DNA of 64,000 bases from Mucilaginibacter sp. Lineage in GTDB: Bacteria > Bacteroidota > Bacteroidia > Sphingobacteriales > Sphingobacteriaceae. The position numbers were made by a program, and so were the translations under genes. The stretch lies in NCBI GenBank assembly GCA_028288025.1, contig JAQBOM010000018.1:1-64000 (forward strand), written 5' to 3'. The notes beneath the pieces are model-generated. The model saw only the letters and a program-made list of their open reading frames with translations, was not told where the DNA came from and did not search any database. How positions within the stretch are numbered: position 1 is the stretch's first letter; each line of letters starts with the position of its first letter. Shown in pieces: positions 42,940 through 50,603 of the stretch.

Positions 42940-43365
42940 CTAAAATAATAGATTTTCACGTGATTTTATTTTTTTCGGGTCAATCTTTACCGCGGCAACT
43001 ATTTCGGGTATCTTATTTAACGCCGAAATGAGGGCGTCGAGCTCCTTATCGTCGATATAATTTTTGATCATTAAAAAATAGTCAGCCCTGCTTATCTCAG
43101 GTACCAGGTAGCCTTCCGAACCTTTATTGGCAATAAAATAAAAATCGGTTTCGGTTGCCTCCCAGTTATAATGATATATCGAAAACAAAACCGGGCCCGA
43201 TGCCTGTGCTATATCGACCTCCAGATCAGGAATTTTTACAAAATTGAAGTTTAAAAATTTATTGATGAGGTAACAAATGCGGTAATCTTTTTGGGATGTT
43301 GTAACCGCAATCAGAACAAAATCAAGATCGATCTCAAACTTTAAAAATTTCCTGTTCAAAATCAT
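42940..43365 (-). CDS. IPExxxVDY family protein
   Basis: A 141-residue soluble protein. I choose the ATG at 43365 (MILNRKFLKFEIDLDFVLIAV), because the longer frame adds an unlikely head. The name-giving segment near the C-terminus reads KIPEIVAAVKIDPKKIKSRENLLF. Its family is restricted to Bacteroidota, has no assigned function, and typically sits next to pyk and the acpP-fabF-rnc cluster, as here. It is divergent from acpP, with a shared promoter region at 43366-43507. Confidence 0.85.
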   Translation of the reverse strand: MILNRKFLKFEIDLDFVLIAVTTSQKDYRICYLINKFLNFNFVKIPDLEVDIAQASGPVLFSIYHYNWEATETDFYFIANKGSEGYLVPEISRADYFLMIKNYIDDKELDALISALNKIPEIVAAVKIDPKKIKSRENLLF

Positions 43366-43507
43366 TACTTTTGCACCGGCAAAAATACAAATCGAAACTC
43401 TATCAATAAAATTTTGTTGCACATTATACAAAAGTTTTTAGATTTGATATTTGCCGGAATTTATTTTTCTTTGCACAAATTTTTATTAATCATTAAATTA
43501 TAAGACT

Positions 43508-43744
43508 ATGTCTGATATCGCTTCAAGAGTAAAAGCTATTATCGTTGAAAAATTAGGTGTTGACGAAAGTGAAGTAACACCCGAAGCTAGCTTCACCAAT
43601 GATCTTGGTGCTGACTCGTTGGACACCGTGGAACTAATCATGGAGTTTGAAAAAGAATTTAACGTGGCTATCCCCGATGACCAGGCTGAAACTATTGGTA
43701 CAGTAGGCCAGGCTGTTGCTTACCTCGAAAAAAACGTTAAATAA
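43508..43744 (+). CDS. acpP: Acyl carrier protein
   Basis: A 78-residue acidic protein with the phosphopantetheine attachment serine S37 in [15 protein letters not shown]. It carries growing fatty acyl chains. It is the first gene of the acpP-fabF-rnc cluster, 18 bp before fabF. Confidence 0.99.
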   Translation: MSDIASRVKAIIVEKLGVDESEVTPEASFTNDLGADSLDTVELIMEFEKEFNVAIPDDQAETIGTVGQAVAYLEKNVK

Positions 43745-43762
43745 GCTCCCCAATTGTATTAA

Positions 43763-45016
43763 ATGGAGTTTAAAAGAGTTGTAGTAACCGGGCTTGGAGC
43801 ACTTACTCCGATTGGCAACAGCGTTCCTGAATATTGGGAGTCATTGCTTAACGGGGTGAGTGGCGCTGCCTTAATTAAGAGTTTTGATACTGAAAAGTTC
43901 AAGACGAAATTTGCTTGTGAAGTAAAGAATTTTGACGCAGACGCCTTTTTAGGAAGGAAGGATGCGCGGAAACTCGACCCTTTTGTTCAATATGCTTTAT
44001 TTTCGACAGAAGAAGCGGTTAAGGATGCAGGCTTAAACTTTGATAAACTGGATACCAGCCGTATCGGTGTTATCTGGGGATCAGGCATAGGTGGTTTAAA
44101 AACATTTTTAGATGAGGTTGTAAACTTTGCCAAAGGCGATGGGACACCCAAATTTAATCCCTTTTTTATCCCAAAAATGATTGCGGATATCGCCCCCGGG
44201 CATATTTCTATCAAGTATGGCTTGCGCGGTCCGAATTTTTCCACCGTTTCAGCGTGCGCATCGTCCAACAATTCACTTATCGATTCATTTAACTATATCC
44301 GCCTGGGTAAAGCCAATATGTTTATCAGCGGCGGATCGGAAGCGATCATTAACGAAGCCGGTATCGGCGGGTTTAATGCCATGCATGCTTTATCAACAAG
44401 GAATGATGATCCGTCAACCGCTTCGCGCCCGTTCGATCTCGACCGGGACGGTTTTGTAGCCGGTGAAGGTGCAGGAACAATTATTTTAGAGGAGCTGGAA
44501 CACGCTAAAGCACGTGGCGCAAAGATCTATGCAGAAATGATGGGTGGTGGCATGAGTGCTGATGCCTATCACATGACGGCTCCGCATCCCGAAGGGCTTG
44601 GCGCTGCCCTGGTTATGAAAGCGGCACTTGAAGATGCCGGGATGACACCTGCCGACATTGATTATGTTAATGTTCACGGTACATCTACCCCGATCGGCGA
44701 CCCGCAGGAAGTTAAAGCCATACAGCAGGCTTTCGGCGACGAAATTTATCGTATAAATATCAGCTCAACCAAATCAATGACCGGCCATCTGCTGGGAGCT
44801 GCCGGCGCTGTTGAAGCTATCGCGGCCATACTGGCTTTAAATCATGATATTGTGCCTCCCACAATAAATCATTTTACCGACGATCCCGCCTTTGATCCTA
44901 AAATAAACTTTACATTTAACAAAGCCCAAAAACGCCTCGTAAGAGTAGCACAAAGCAACGGCTTTGGTTTTGGCGGACACAATGCCTCTGTGATATTTAA
45001 AAAGTACGAAGATTAA
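43763..45016 (+). CDS. fabF: Beta-ketoacyl-ACP synthase II
   Basis: A 417-residue condensing enzyme that extends acyl-ACP with malonyl-ACP. The catalytic triad is C165 (VSACASSNN), a His in NVHGTSTPIGD and a His in KSMTGHLLGAAGAVEA. The Gly-rich C-terminal GFGFGGHNASVIF is typical. It is 18 bp after acpP and 9 bp before rnc, so likely one transcript. Confidence 0.99.
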   Translation: MEFKRVVVTGLGALTPIGNSVPEYWESLLNGVSGAALIKSFDTEKFKTKFACEVKNFDADAFLGRKDARKLDPFVQYALFSTEEAVKDAGLNFDKLDTSRIGVIWGSGIGGLKTFLDEVVNFAKGDGTPKFNPFFIPKMIADIAPGHISIKYGLRGPNFSTVSACASSNNSLIDSFNYIRLGKANMFISGGSEAIINEAGIGGFNAMHALSTRNDDPSTASRPFDLDRDGFVAGEGAGTIILEELEHAKARGAKIYAEMMGGGMSADAYHMTAPHPEGLGAALVMKAALEDAGMTPADIDYVNVHGTSTPIGDPQEVKAIQQAFGDEIYRINISSTKSMTGHLLGAAGAVEAIAAILALNHDIVPPTINHFTDDPAFDPKINFTFNKAQKRLVRVAQSNGFGFGGHNASVIFKKYED

Positions 45017-45025
45017 CTATTCTGA

Positions 45026-45751
45026 ATGCCTATAAGTCGTTTTTATAAGCTTTATATATCACCTAATAGGAAATACGTTAAGGTTTTAAAGAATTTGCTC
45101 GGATTTGTACCGGGCAATTTGTCGTTATATCGCCTCGCATTTCGTCATAAATCTGTTGCCCAAAACGTTAAAAAGGGGGTAAAAAACAGCAACGAACGTC
45201 TTGAATTTCTGGGCGATGCCGTGCTGGGCAGCGTGGTAGCCGAGGTGCTTTTTAAATTGTACCCTTACGAGGATGAGGGCTTTTTAACCGAACTGCGGTC
45301 CAAAATTGTAAGCCGGGTAAATTTAAACCAGCTTGCCCGCAAGCTGGGGTTCGATAAATTAATAGAGTACGACAGCCGCATGCTCAATTCATCGCGGCAG
45401 GGTTCATTGCTTGGCGACGCTTTCGAAGCCTTGATCGGCGCAGTGTACCTGGATAAAGGCTACGATTTCACCCGGAGCTTCCTCGTGAACCACATTATCA
45501 AATCGCATATCGACATCCACACGCTTGAACAAACCGAAACCAATTTTAAAAGCAAACTCATTGAATGGTGCCAGCGCCACAGTAAGGATATCGCCTTTGA
45601 CCTGGTTAGTAACGAAGAAGGGGAAAACATTAAGCTATTTACCGTACAGGCGCTCATCGACGGCGAGATAATGGGTATGGGCAAAGAGTTCAGCAAAAAG
45701 AACGCTGAGAAACTGGCCGCAGAGAAAGCCTGTGAAATGCTGGGAATCTAA
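45026..45751 (+). CDS. rnc: Ribonuclease III
   Basis: A 241-residue double-strand RNA endonuclease. The signature is ERLEFLGDAVLG with the downstream acidic residues in GDAFEALIGAVYLDKG. The double-strand RNA-binding domain (residues 165-240) ends the protein. It processes rRNA and structured mRNA. It would be the natural nuclease for the long hairpins found in many intergenic regions of this window, which is an inference. Confidence 0.98.
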   Translation: MPISRFYKLYISPNRKYVKVLKNLLGFVPGNLSLYRLAFRHKSVAQNVKKGVKNSNERLEFLGDAVLGSVVAEVLFKLYPYEDEGFLTELRSKIVSRVNLNQLARKLGFDKLIEYDSRMLNSSRQGSLLGDAFEALIGAVYLDKGYDFTRSFLVNHIIKSHIDIHTLEQTETNFKSKLIEWCQRHSKDIAFDLVSNEEGENIKLFTVQALIDGEIMGMGKEFSKKNAEKLAAEKACEMLGI

Positions 45752-45845
45752 TTGATTTCGGAATTCGGATTTTCGATTTTTCGCTGTTGTTTATTTTCAA
45801 CGGTGCTCAAGAGGGCTATCGCCGTTTCGGATTCAACCTAAGCCA

Positions 45846-46601
45846 TTACGGCTTTTTCTTTTTTACGGGAGTTAAAAGCGGGGAATTCAGATTTTGCAAG
45901 CCCTGTTTGTCTGCACTTTTATTATAAAAATTATACTCTTCCTGAACGTGCTTTATCAGCTCATAATCGTTCCATTGCTTTATATCGGTATACGATGGGG
46001 TATAATATTCCATAAACTTTTTCGCCGTACTGTCGGATGTATTGGTTACGCGCTTTACAAATGATAAATTATACCTTTTTTTAACTTCAGCATATTCGTT
46101 TTCTTCTTTTGCAAAGGCGGCAAAGCGGCGTGCCTTGCCGGGCGTACCGCCAAACAGTTCATATAAACCGGTTATAGGCGAGGTAAGGAACGACAGCGCC
46201 GGGGGTTTACCATCGTAAAACGTACCCTGCTTCCGGTAATCGGCCATTATATCATTTAATTCCTGGCGTTTAGATTGCCCCTGCACGGTTACCTGGCTGA
46301 GTTTAATGACCGGCTGCAAGTATACCGGGATATCGCTAGCGCTTGTTATGGCAATTTTTTGGTCGGTGTAATCTATCCTGCTGAAAAGCAGTGTATCGCC
46401 AATCGCGGCTTTAATGGAAAACCAGCCCAGCTCGTCGCTCATTTTGATCTCCCTGCTGTTTAAATTGGTAATTATAACCTGCGCTACCCTTTCGCCGCTT
46501 AGTTTTTTTGAGGTCACCCCTTTAATCATAAATACCTGCTGTGCTTCAGCGCTGAAAAGGCAAAACAGAAAAATAAAAAATAAAAAGAGCCTGTAGTGCA
46601 T
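45846..46601 (-). CDS. Secreted CarboxypepD-regulatory-like domain protein
   Basis: A 251-residue exported protein (start ATG at 46601, signal MHYRLFLFFIFLFCLFSAEAQ). Residues 22-105 form a CarboxypepD-like sandwich (VFMIKGVTSKKLSGERVAQVIITNLNSREIKMSDELGWFSI). The C-terminal half is helical and basic/acidic (FGGTPGKARRFAAFAKEENEYAEVKKRYN). Such proteins are widespread in Bacteroidota and of unknown role. The gene is convergent with rnc. Confidence 0.85.
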   Translation of the reverse strand: MHYRLFLFFIFLFCLFSAEAQQVFMIKGVTSKKLSGERVAQVIITNLNSREIKMSDELGWFSIKAAIGDTLLFSRIDYTDQKIAITSASDIPVYLQPVIKLSQVTVQGQSKRQELNDIMADYRKQGTFYDGKPPALSFLTSPITGLYELFGGTPGKARRFAAFAKEENEYAEVKKRYNLSFVKRVTNTSDSTAKKFMEYYTPSYTDIKQWNDYELIKHVQEEYNFYNKSADKQGLQNLNSPLLTPVKKKKP

Positions 46602-46671
46602 AGTCAAAGATGTCCCGCCGCAAACTTAAAGATAGTATTTGACAGCAAATGTGAAAAAATGTTAATGTTGA

Positions 46672-46763
46672 AGATTAGCGATAAGAGACCAGAGATTAGT
46701 CAAGCAAAGTCGGATTTAATCCGTGGTAACTAGCTAACCTCTAAACCCCAACCTCTAATCACT
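46672..46763. repeat. Tandem-unit hairpin (AGAGATTAG-type)
   Basis: AAGATTAGCGATAAGAGACC and AGAGATTAG units face CTAGCTAACCTCTAAACC and CAACCTCTAATCACT. The right arm ends 10 bp before the yicC -7 box. Confidence 0.5.
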
Positions 46764-46772
46764 AAAAAAAAT

Positions 46773-46780
46773 TATCTTTG
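46773..46780 (+). promoter_or_regulatory. -7 box directly before yicC
   Basis: TATCTTTG is a perfect TAnnTTTG box. The ATG is only 3 bp after it (46784), so the transcript would be leaderless or nearly so. Confidence 0.6.
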
Positions 46781-46783
46781 CGC

Positions 46784-47659
46784 ATGATAAAATCCATGAC
46801 AGGGTATGGGATTGCGAGCTTTGACGCGGGCAGCACAAAATATACTGTTGAAATAAAATCGCTTAACAGTAAATTTCTGGAGCTGTCACTCCGCCTGCCA
46901 AAATCTTTTGCCGAAAAGGAATTCCAGCTGCGTAACGAATGCAACAAGCAGATCGAACGCGGAAAAGTGAGCCTTTCTATAAATGTCGAAAAGGCAAACT
47001 CCACCGTAAACGCGGCCGGAATTGATAAAGACCTGCTTAAGCACTATTACGAGCAGCTAAAGTCTGTAAGCCTCGAAATGAATGAGCCCGGGCAAAATTT
47101 ACTGCAGCTGGCCCTGGGTTTACCCGAGGTGGTGAAATATGAGGAGGAAACTGTGTCGGAGGAAGAATGGAAAGTTGCAGAGAAAACATTTCAGCAGGCA
47201 TTGACAGCATTCCAGCAATTCAGAAGCGATGAAGGAAAAGTATTGGAGCAGGATGTTAAGTACCGCATTGGCATCATTCTAACAAACCTCGGACTGATCG
47301 AAATCGAAGAACCAAAGCGTGTTCCAATTATCAGGGAGAGATTGAACCAGTTTTTAGCTGAAGCCGTTGCACGTGAGGCCATTGATCAAAATCGTTTCGA
47401 GCAGGAACTGATCTATTATATTGATAAACTGGACATCACCGAGGAAAAGATCCGCTTGAAGGCCCACTGCGATTATTTTATCGAGACCTTGAAAAACGAT
47501 GACGCCAACGGTAAAAAACTGGGCTTTATTTCTCAGGAGATCGGCCGCGAAATAAATACCCTCGGCTCAAAAGCCAACGACGCCAATATCCAGAAACTCG
47601 TTGTAGGCATGAAAGAAGAGCTGGAAAAGATAAAAGAACAATTATTGAATGTGCTATAG
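46784..47659 (+). CDS. yicC: YicC family endoribonuclease
   Basis: A 291-residue protein with the family's opening MIKSMTGYG and the C-terminal DUF1732 region (KAHCDYFIETLKNDDANGKKLGFISQEIGREINTLGSKANDANIQ). YicC proteins of E. coli act on RNA. The start is fixed by MTGYG and by the -7 box 3 bp upstream. It lies ahead of gmk, as in many bacteria. Confidence 0.95.
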   Translation: MIKSMTGYGIASFDAGSTKYTVEIKSLNSKFLELSLRLPKSFAEKEFQLRNECNKQIERGKVSLSINVEKANSTVNAAGIDKDLLKHYYEQLKSVSLEMNEPGQNLLQLALGLPEVVKYEEETVSEEEWKVAEKTFQQALTAFQQFRSDEGKVLEQDVKYRIGIILTNLGLIEIEEPKRVPIIRERLNQFLAEAVAREAIDQNRFEQELIYYIDKLDITEEKIRLKAHCDYFIETLKNDDANGKKLGFISQEIGREINTLGSKANDANIQKLVVGMKEELEKIKEQLLNVL

Positions 47660-47737
47660 TCATTAGTCATTAAGTCATTAGTCATTAATTGGCTTCTGAG
47701 GTAATGACCAATGACCAATGACAATGACCAATGACCA
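47657..47737. repeat. Tandem-unit hairpin (TAGTCAT / AATGACC type) merging into gmk
   Basis: The left arm TAGTCATTAGTCATTAAG with a further GTCATTAGTCATTA faces a right arm of five ATGACCA-like units, starting at 47704, 47711, 47718, 47724 and 47731 (period 7, 7, 6, 7). The last unit holds the gmk start codon. The loop is about 14 bases. Confidence 0.7.
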
Positions 47738-48306
47738 AAGAAGGTAAACTCATCATATTCTCAGCGCCATCGGGGGCGGGTAAAACCACCATCGTACATC
47801 ATCTGCTTACAAAGTTTCCTGAGCTGGAATTTTCTATTTCGGCCACTACCCGCAAGGCCCGCGGAGATGAGCAGCCCGGTAAGGATTATTACTTTATTAG
47901 TAAAGAGGAGTTTCTGCATCGTATCGCCAAGAAGGAGTTTGTCGAATTTGAAGAGGTTTACTCGGGTACTTTTTACGGCACCCTGCGAACAGAGATCGAC
48001 CGCATCTGGAAGAAAGGTAAAACAGTTATATTTGATATAGATGTGGAAGGCGGCCTGCACCTCAAAAAAAAGTATGATGGCAATGCCCTGGCCATCTTTG
48101 TACAGCCCCCTTCGCTGGATGTGCTGATCGAGCGGTTAACGGCCCGCGCCACCGACAGTAAGGAAAAACTGAAAGAACGTTTTATTAAAGCAGAAAAAGA
48201 ATTGAATTATGCCCCTCAATTTGATATTATCCTAAAAAATTACGATCTTCAAACGGCATGTAACGAAGCGGAGGAATTGGTAAGGAATTTTATCACAAAG
48301 AATTAG
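47731..48306 (+). CDS. gmk: Guanylate kinase
   Basis: A 191-residue kinase that makes GDP from GMP. The P-loop SAPSGAGKTTIVHH and the GMP-binding segment SATTRKARGDEQPGKDYYFISKEEF are complete. The annotated start (47731) lies within the last repeat unit of the upstream hairpin; MTKEGKLIIFSAPSG makes it the best start. The hairpin may affect translation. Confidence 0.98.
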   Translation: MTKEGKLIIFSAPSGAGKTTIVHHLLTKFPELEFSISATTRKARGDEQPGKDYYFISKEEFLHRIAKKEFVEFEEVYSGTFYGTLRTEIDRIWKKGKTVIFDIDVEGGLHLKKKYDGNALAIFVQPPSLDVLIERLTARATDSKEKLKERFIKAEKELNYAPQFDIILKNYDLQTACNEAEELVRNFITKN

Positions 48307-48333
48307 TTTGCAGTTTTTAGTTTGCAGTTTGCT
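48304..48333. repeat. Left inverted arm of the four-helix-bundle cassette
   Basis: TAGTTTGCAGTTTT and TAGTTTGCAGTTTGC units. The complement occurs after the cassette gene at 48722-48790. Confidence 0.6.
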
Positions 48334-48341
48334 GAGATACA

Positions 48342-48710
48342 ATGGGCACTTATAAAGATTTGATTTTATATAAGAAAAGCTTTGTTCTTGCTATGGAAAT
48401 TTTCATAGTTACTAAACTATTCCCTAAAGAAGAGACATATTCTTTAACCGATCAGATCCGCCGATCTTCACGTTCCACTAATATTTGCACGATTGAAGCA
48501 TATCGTAAGCGAAAATATCCCAACCACTTTGTAAGCAAATTAACAGATGTTGATATGGAAAACAGCGAAACGCAAGGGTGGCTGGCGTTCGCCAAGGAAT
48601 GCAATTATATTTCTGTAGAGGTATATAATAAACTTCATGAACTATCGGATGAAATAGGGCGACTTGTTCAATATATGATTAATAACCCCGGAAAGTTTGG
48701 CTCGGGTTAA
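48342..48710 (+). CDS. Four-helix-bundle protein of the 23S rRNA intervening-sequence family
   Basis: A 122-residue helical protein (YKDLILYKKSFVLAMEIFIVT, LTDQIRRSSRSTNICTIEAY, then two further helices). The family was first known from intervening sequences of 23S rRNA genes. The gene is inserted between gmk and nadD and is bracketed by inverted arms of AGTTTGCAG/CTGCAAACT units. So the cassette has the same layout as the rRNA insertions. Function is unknown; nucleic-acid binding is suggested by family members. Confidence 0.9.
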   Translation: MGTYKDLILYKKSFVLAMEIFIVTKLFPKEETYSLTDQIRRSSRSTNICTIEAYRKRKYPNHFVSKLTDVDMENSETQGWLAFAKECNYISVEVYNKLHELSDEIGRLVQYMINNPGKFGSG

Positions 48711-48721
48711 AGTCCCATGCT

Positions 48722-48790
48722 CAGTTTGCCAACTGCCAACAGAAAACTGCAAACTAAAACCGCCAACTGCCAACTAAAAACTGCCAACTG
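48722..48790. repeat. Right inverted arm of the four-helix-bundle cassette
   Basis: Units CAGTTTGCCAACTGCC, AAAACTGCAAACTAAAA and CCAACTGCCAACTAAAAACTG run up to the nadD start codon. They are complementary to the arm at 48304-48333, and they also pair among themselves. Confidence 0.65.
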
Positions 48791-49363
48791 ATGAAAATAG
48801 GGCTACTATTCGGTTCTTTTAATCCCATACATATCGGCCATTTAATTATAGCCAACTACATGGCAAACCATACTACACTCGATAAAGTTTGGCTGGTTGT
48901 TTCGCCACAAAACCCGCTAAAGAAGTATAATGATTTAATCAATACCTACGACCGCCTCGAAATGGCCAAGCTGGCGACTGACAATTCAACGCATATTTCT
49001 GTCAGTGATGTTGAATTGAAATTGCCTCAGCCATCCTACACCATTGATACCCTTACCCATCTAAAAGAAAAATATCCGCAGCACGAATTCGCGCTGATCA
49101 TGGGATCGGATAACCTGGTATCATTACCCAAATGGAAAAACTATAAACTGATACTGCGCGATTACCAGATATATGTGTATCCCCGTCCCGGGTATGAAAA
49201 CACCGACCTGGCAACCCATCCCTCGGTAACCATCACCATGACGCCGCTCATGGAGCTGTCCGCCACCTTTATCCGCAAGTCGCTGGCCGAAAAAAAGAAC
49301 ATCCAGTACTTTGTTCCCGATTCGGTTTTGGAGTTTATTGAGAGTAAACATTTGTATAGGTAG
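48791..49363 (+). CDS. nadD: Nicotinate-nucleotide adenylyltransferase
   Basis: A 190-residue enzyme that joins nicotinate mononucleotide to AMP in NAD synthesis. The nucleotide-binding motif is GLLFGSFNPIHIGHL (H-x-G-H). The second motif is ELSATFIRKSL (S/TxxR type). The start follows directly on the inverted repeat, so its native promoter may have been displaced by the cassette. Confidence 0.97.
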   Translation: MKIGLLFGSFNPIHIGHLIIANYMANHTTLDKVWLVVSPQNPLKKYNDLINTYDRLEMAKLATDNSTHISVSDVELKLPQPSYTIDTLTHLKEKYPQHEFALIMGSDNLVSLPKWKNYKLILRDYQIYVYPRPGYENTDLATHPSVTITMTPLMELSATFIRKSLAEKKNIQYFVPDSVLEFIESKHLYR

Positions 49364-49365
49364 GC

Positions 49366-49408
49366 AATAAAACCTTTTGCCCTTCACCTTTAACCTTTCG
49401 CCTCAAAT
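49366..49408. repeat. CCTTTNACC-unit array
   Basis: CCTTTTGCCCTTCACCTTTAA and CCTTTCGCCTC units between nadD and miaE. Similar to the stretch at 36033-36112. No opposite arm is clear. Confidence 0.35.
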
Positions 49409-49413
49409 AAATT

Positions 49414-49421
49414 TATCTTTG
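49414..49421 (+). promoter_or_regulatory. -7 box before miaE
   Basis: Perfect TATCTTTG box; the GTG start codon lies 5 bp after it. The message would be nearly leaderless. Confidence 0.55.
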
Positions 49422-49426
49422 TATCC

Positions 49427-50026
49427 GTGAGCGAAAAAACCATTCTGAAACTTCAGCTGCCTACCGACCCACTTTGGGTAAAGAATGTGGTGGAAAGCAA
49501 TATTGAAGAACTGTTAACCGACCATGCTTTCTGCGAGCAAAAAGCTGCCAGCAATGCCATTACGCTAATTGTTCAAAATCCCAATCTATCCGATTTGGTG
49601 CAGGAAATGATCGCGCTGGTACAGGAGGAAATGGACCATTTTAAACGCGTTCACGAAATCATCCTGGAGCGTGGCTACGTACTGGGCCGCGAGCGAAAGG
49701 ACAACTACGTAAACGAACTGCGGAAGTTCATCATAATGGGAGGAGGTCGTGCTGTTCAGCTTATTGATCGGTTGTTGTTTTCCGCGATGATAGAGGCCCG
49801 CAGCTGTGAGCGCTTTAAAGTTTTATCTGAAAACATTAACGACGCACAGCTATCCGAATTTTATCACGAGCTGATGATCAGCGAGGCAACGCACTACTCA
49901 ATGTTCATCCGCCTGGCTAAAAAATATGCCGGCGACATTGATGTAGACAAACGCTGGAAACAATACCTGGCCTATGAAGCACAGGTGGTGCAAAATTATG
50001 GTAAGGGCGAAACGATACACGGATAA
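49427..50026 (+). CDS. miaE: tRNA 2-methylthio-N6-isopentenyl-adenosine hydroxylase
   Basis: A 199-residue di-iron hydroxylase acting on the modified A37 of tRNAs. Ligand motifs are HAFCEQKAASNAI, QEEMDHFKRVHEII (ExxH), EARSCERFK and ISEATHYSMFIRLAKKY (ExxH). The GTG at 49427 is preferred: a -7 box ends 5 bp before it, and SEKTILKLQLPTDPLW matches the usual N-terminus. Confidence 0.93.
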   Translation: MSEKTILKLQLPTDPLWVKNVVESNIEELLTDHAFCEQKAASNAITLIVQNPNLSDLVQEMIALVQEEMDHFKRVHEIILERGYVLGRERKDNYVNELRKFIIMGGGRAVQLIDRLLFSAMIEARSCERFKVLSENINDAQLSEFYHELMISEATHYSMFIRLAKKYAGDIDVDKRWKQYLAYEAQVVQNYGKGETIHG

Positions 50027-50032
50027 TTATCT

Positions 50033-50061
50033 ATAGCGATGGGTTTGAAACCCATCGCTAT
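50033..50061. repeat. REP-like palindrome, copy downstream of the transposase
   Basis: A perfect palindrome: ATAGCGATGGGTTT, one G, then AAACCCATCGCTAT. It overlaps the ancestral stop codon of the transposase frame (50058-50060) and follows miaE, so it may also terminate miaE. Confidence 0.85.
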
Positions 50062-50138
50062 GAAGATGACCGCGTTTTAATGTTCGCCTTTATCTCTTTT
50101 AATTCGTCACTAAAAGATTGGTTTTGATGATGTTTTAC

Positions 50139-50489
50139 CTAGTTGTAAATGTATCCGCGTACTCTTTTTAAATTATCAGGACTGACCGTAAATGCTGCGA
50201 AACCATCTTGCCATGTCACATAATTGTTGGGGTCGTCTTTAAATCTCTCCCAGGAATTTCCTTTGATTGTTTTTACGATATCGGCGACCGATTGATCAGT
50301 CCGCAATCTTACCAATAAATGTACATGGTCTTCAACTCCGTTGATACAATCAAGATAAATCTCGTAATCATTTGCTATTTCATTAATTGCCTTATAAACT
50401 TCACGTTTTAATAAAGGAGCTAATATAGGTTCACGATTTTTGGTAGACCAGATAAGGTGTACCCATAATGAGGAATAGCTTTGAGGCAT
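50139..50489 (-). CDS. IS200/REP-associated Y1 transposase, cut by an in-frame amber codon
   Basis: A 116-residue protein. The HUH motif is DHVHLLVRL, and the catalytic Tyr region is RVRGYIYN at the very end. Family members continue with Q and an HH..F-rich helix. Here the frame stops with TAG right after YIYN and then reads on without a break for 26 codons (VKHHQNQSFSDELKEIKANI..) to a stop at 50058. So a CAG-to-TAG change is likely. In IS608 TnpA the Gln four residues after the catalytic Tyr binds the metal; that is the residue lost. REP-like palindromes flank the gene in inverted orientation (50033-50061 and 50534-50562). Confidence 0.85.
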   Translation of the reverse strand: MPQSYSSLWVHLIWSTKNREPILAPLLKREVYKAINEIANDYEIYLDCINGVEDHVHLLVRLRTDQSVADIVKTIKGNSWERFKDDPNNYVTWQDGFAAFTVSPDNLKRVRGYIYN

Positions 50490-50533
50490 TTTGTAAATTT
50501 AACCCAATATATAAAAAAACAAATCAGATTTTA

Positions 50534-50562
50534 ATAGCGACGGGTTTCAAACCCATCGCTAT
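50534..50562. repeat. REP-like palindrome, copy upstream of the transposase
   Basis: ATAGCGACGGGTTT, one C, then AAACCCATCGCTAT; one mismatch. The central base is complementary to that of the other flank, so the two copies are in inverted orientation. A third copy is at 4677-4705. Confidence 0.85.
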
Positions 50563-50603
50563 CTTTGCAACACGTAATGGCTATGGTCTATCGTCTATGG
50601 ACT

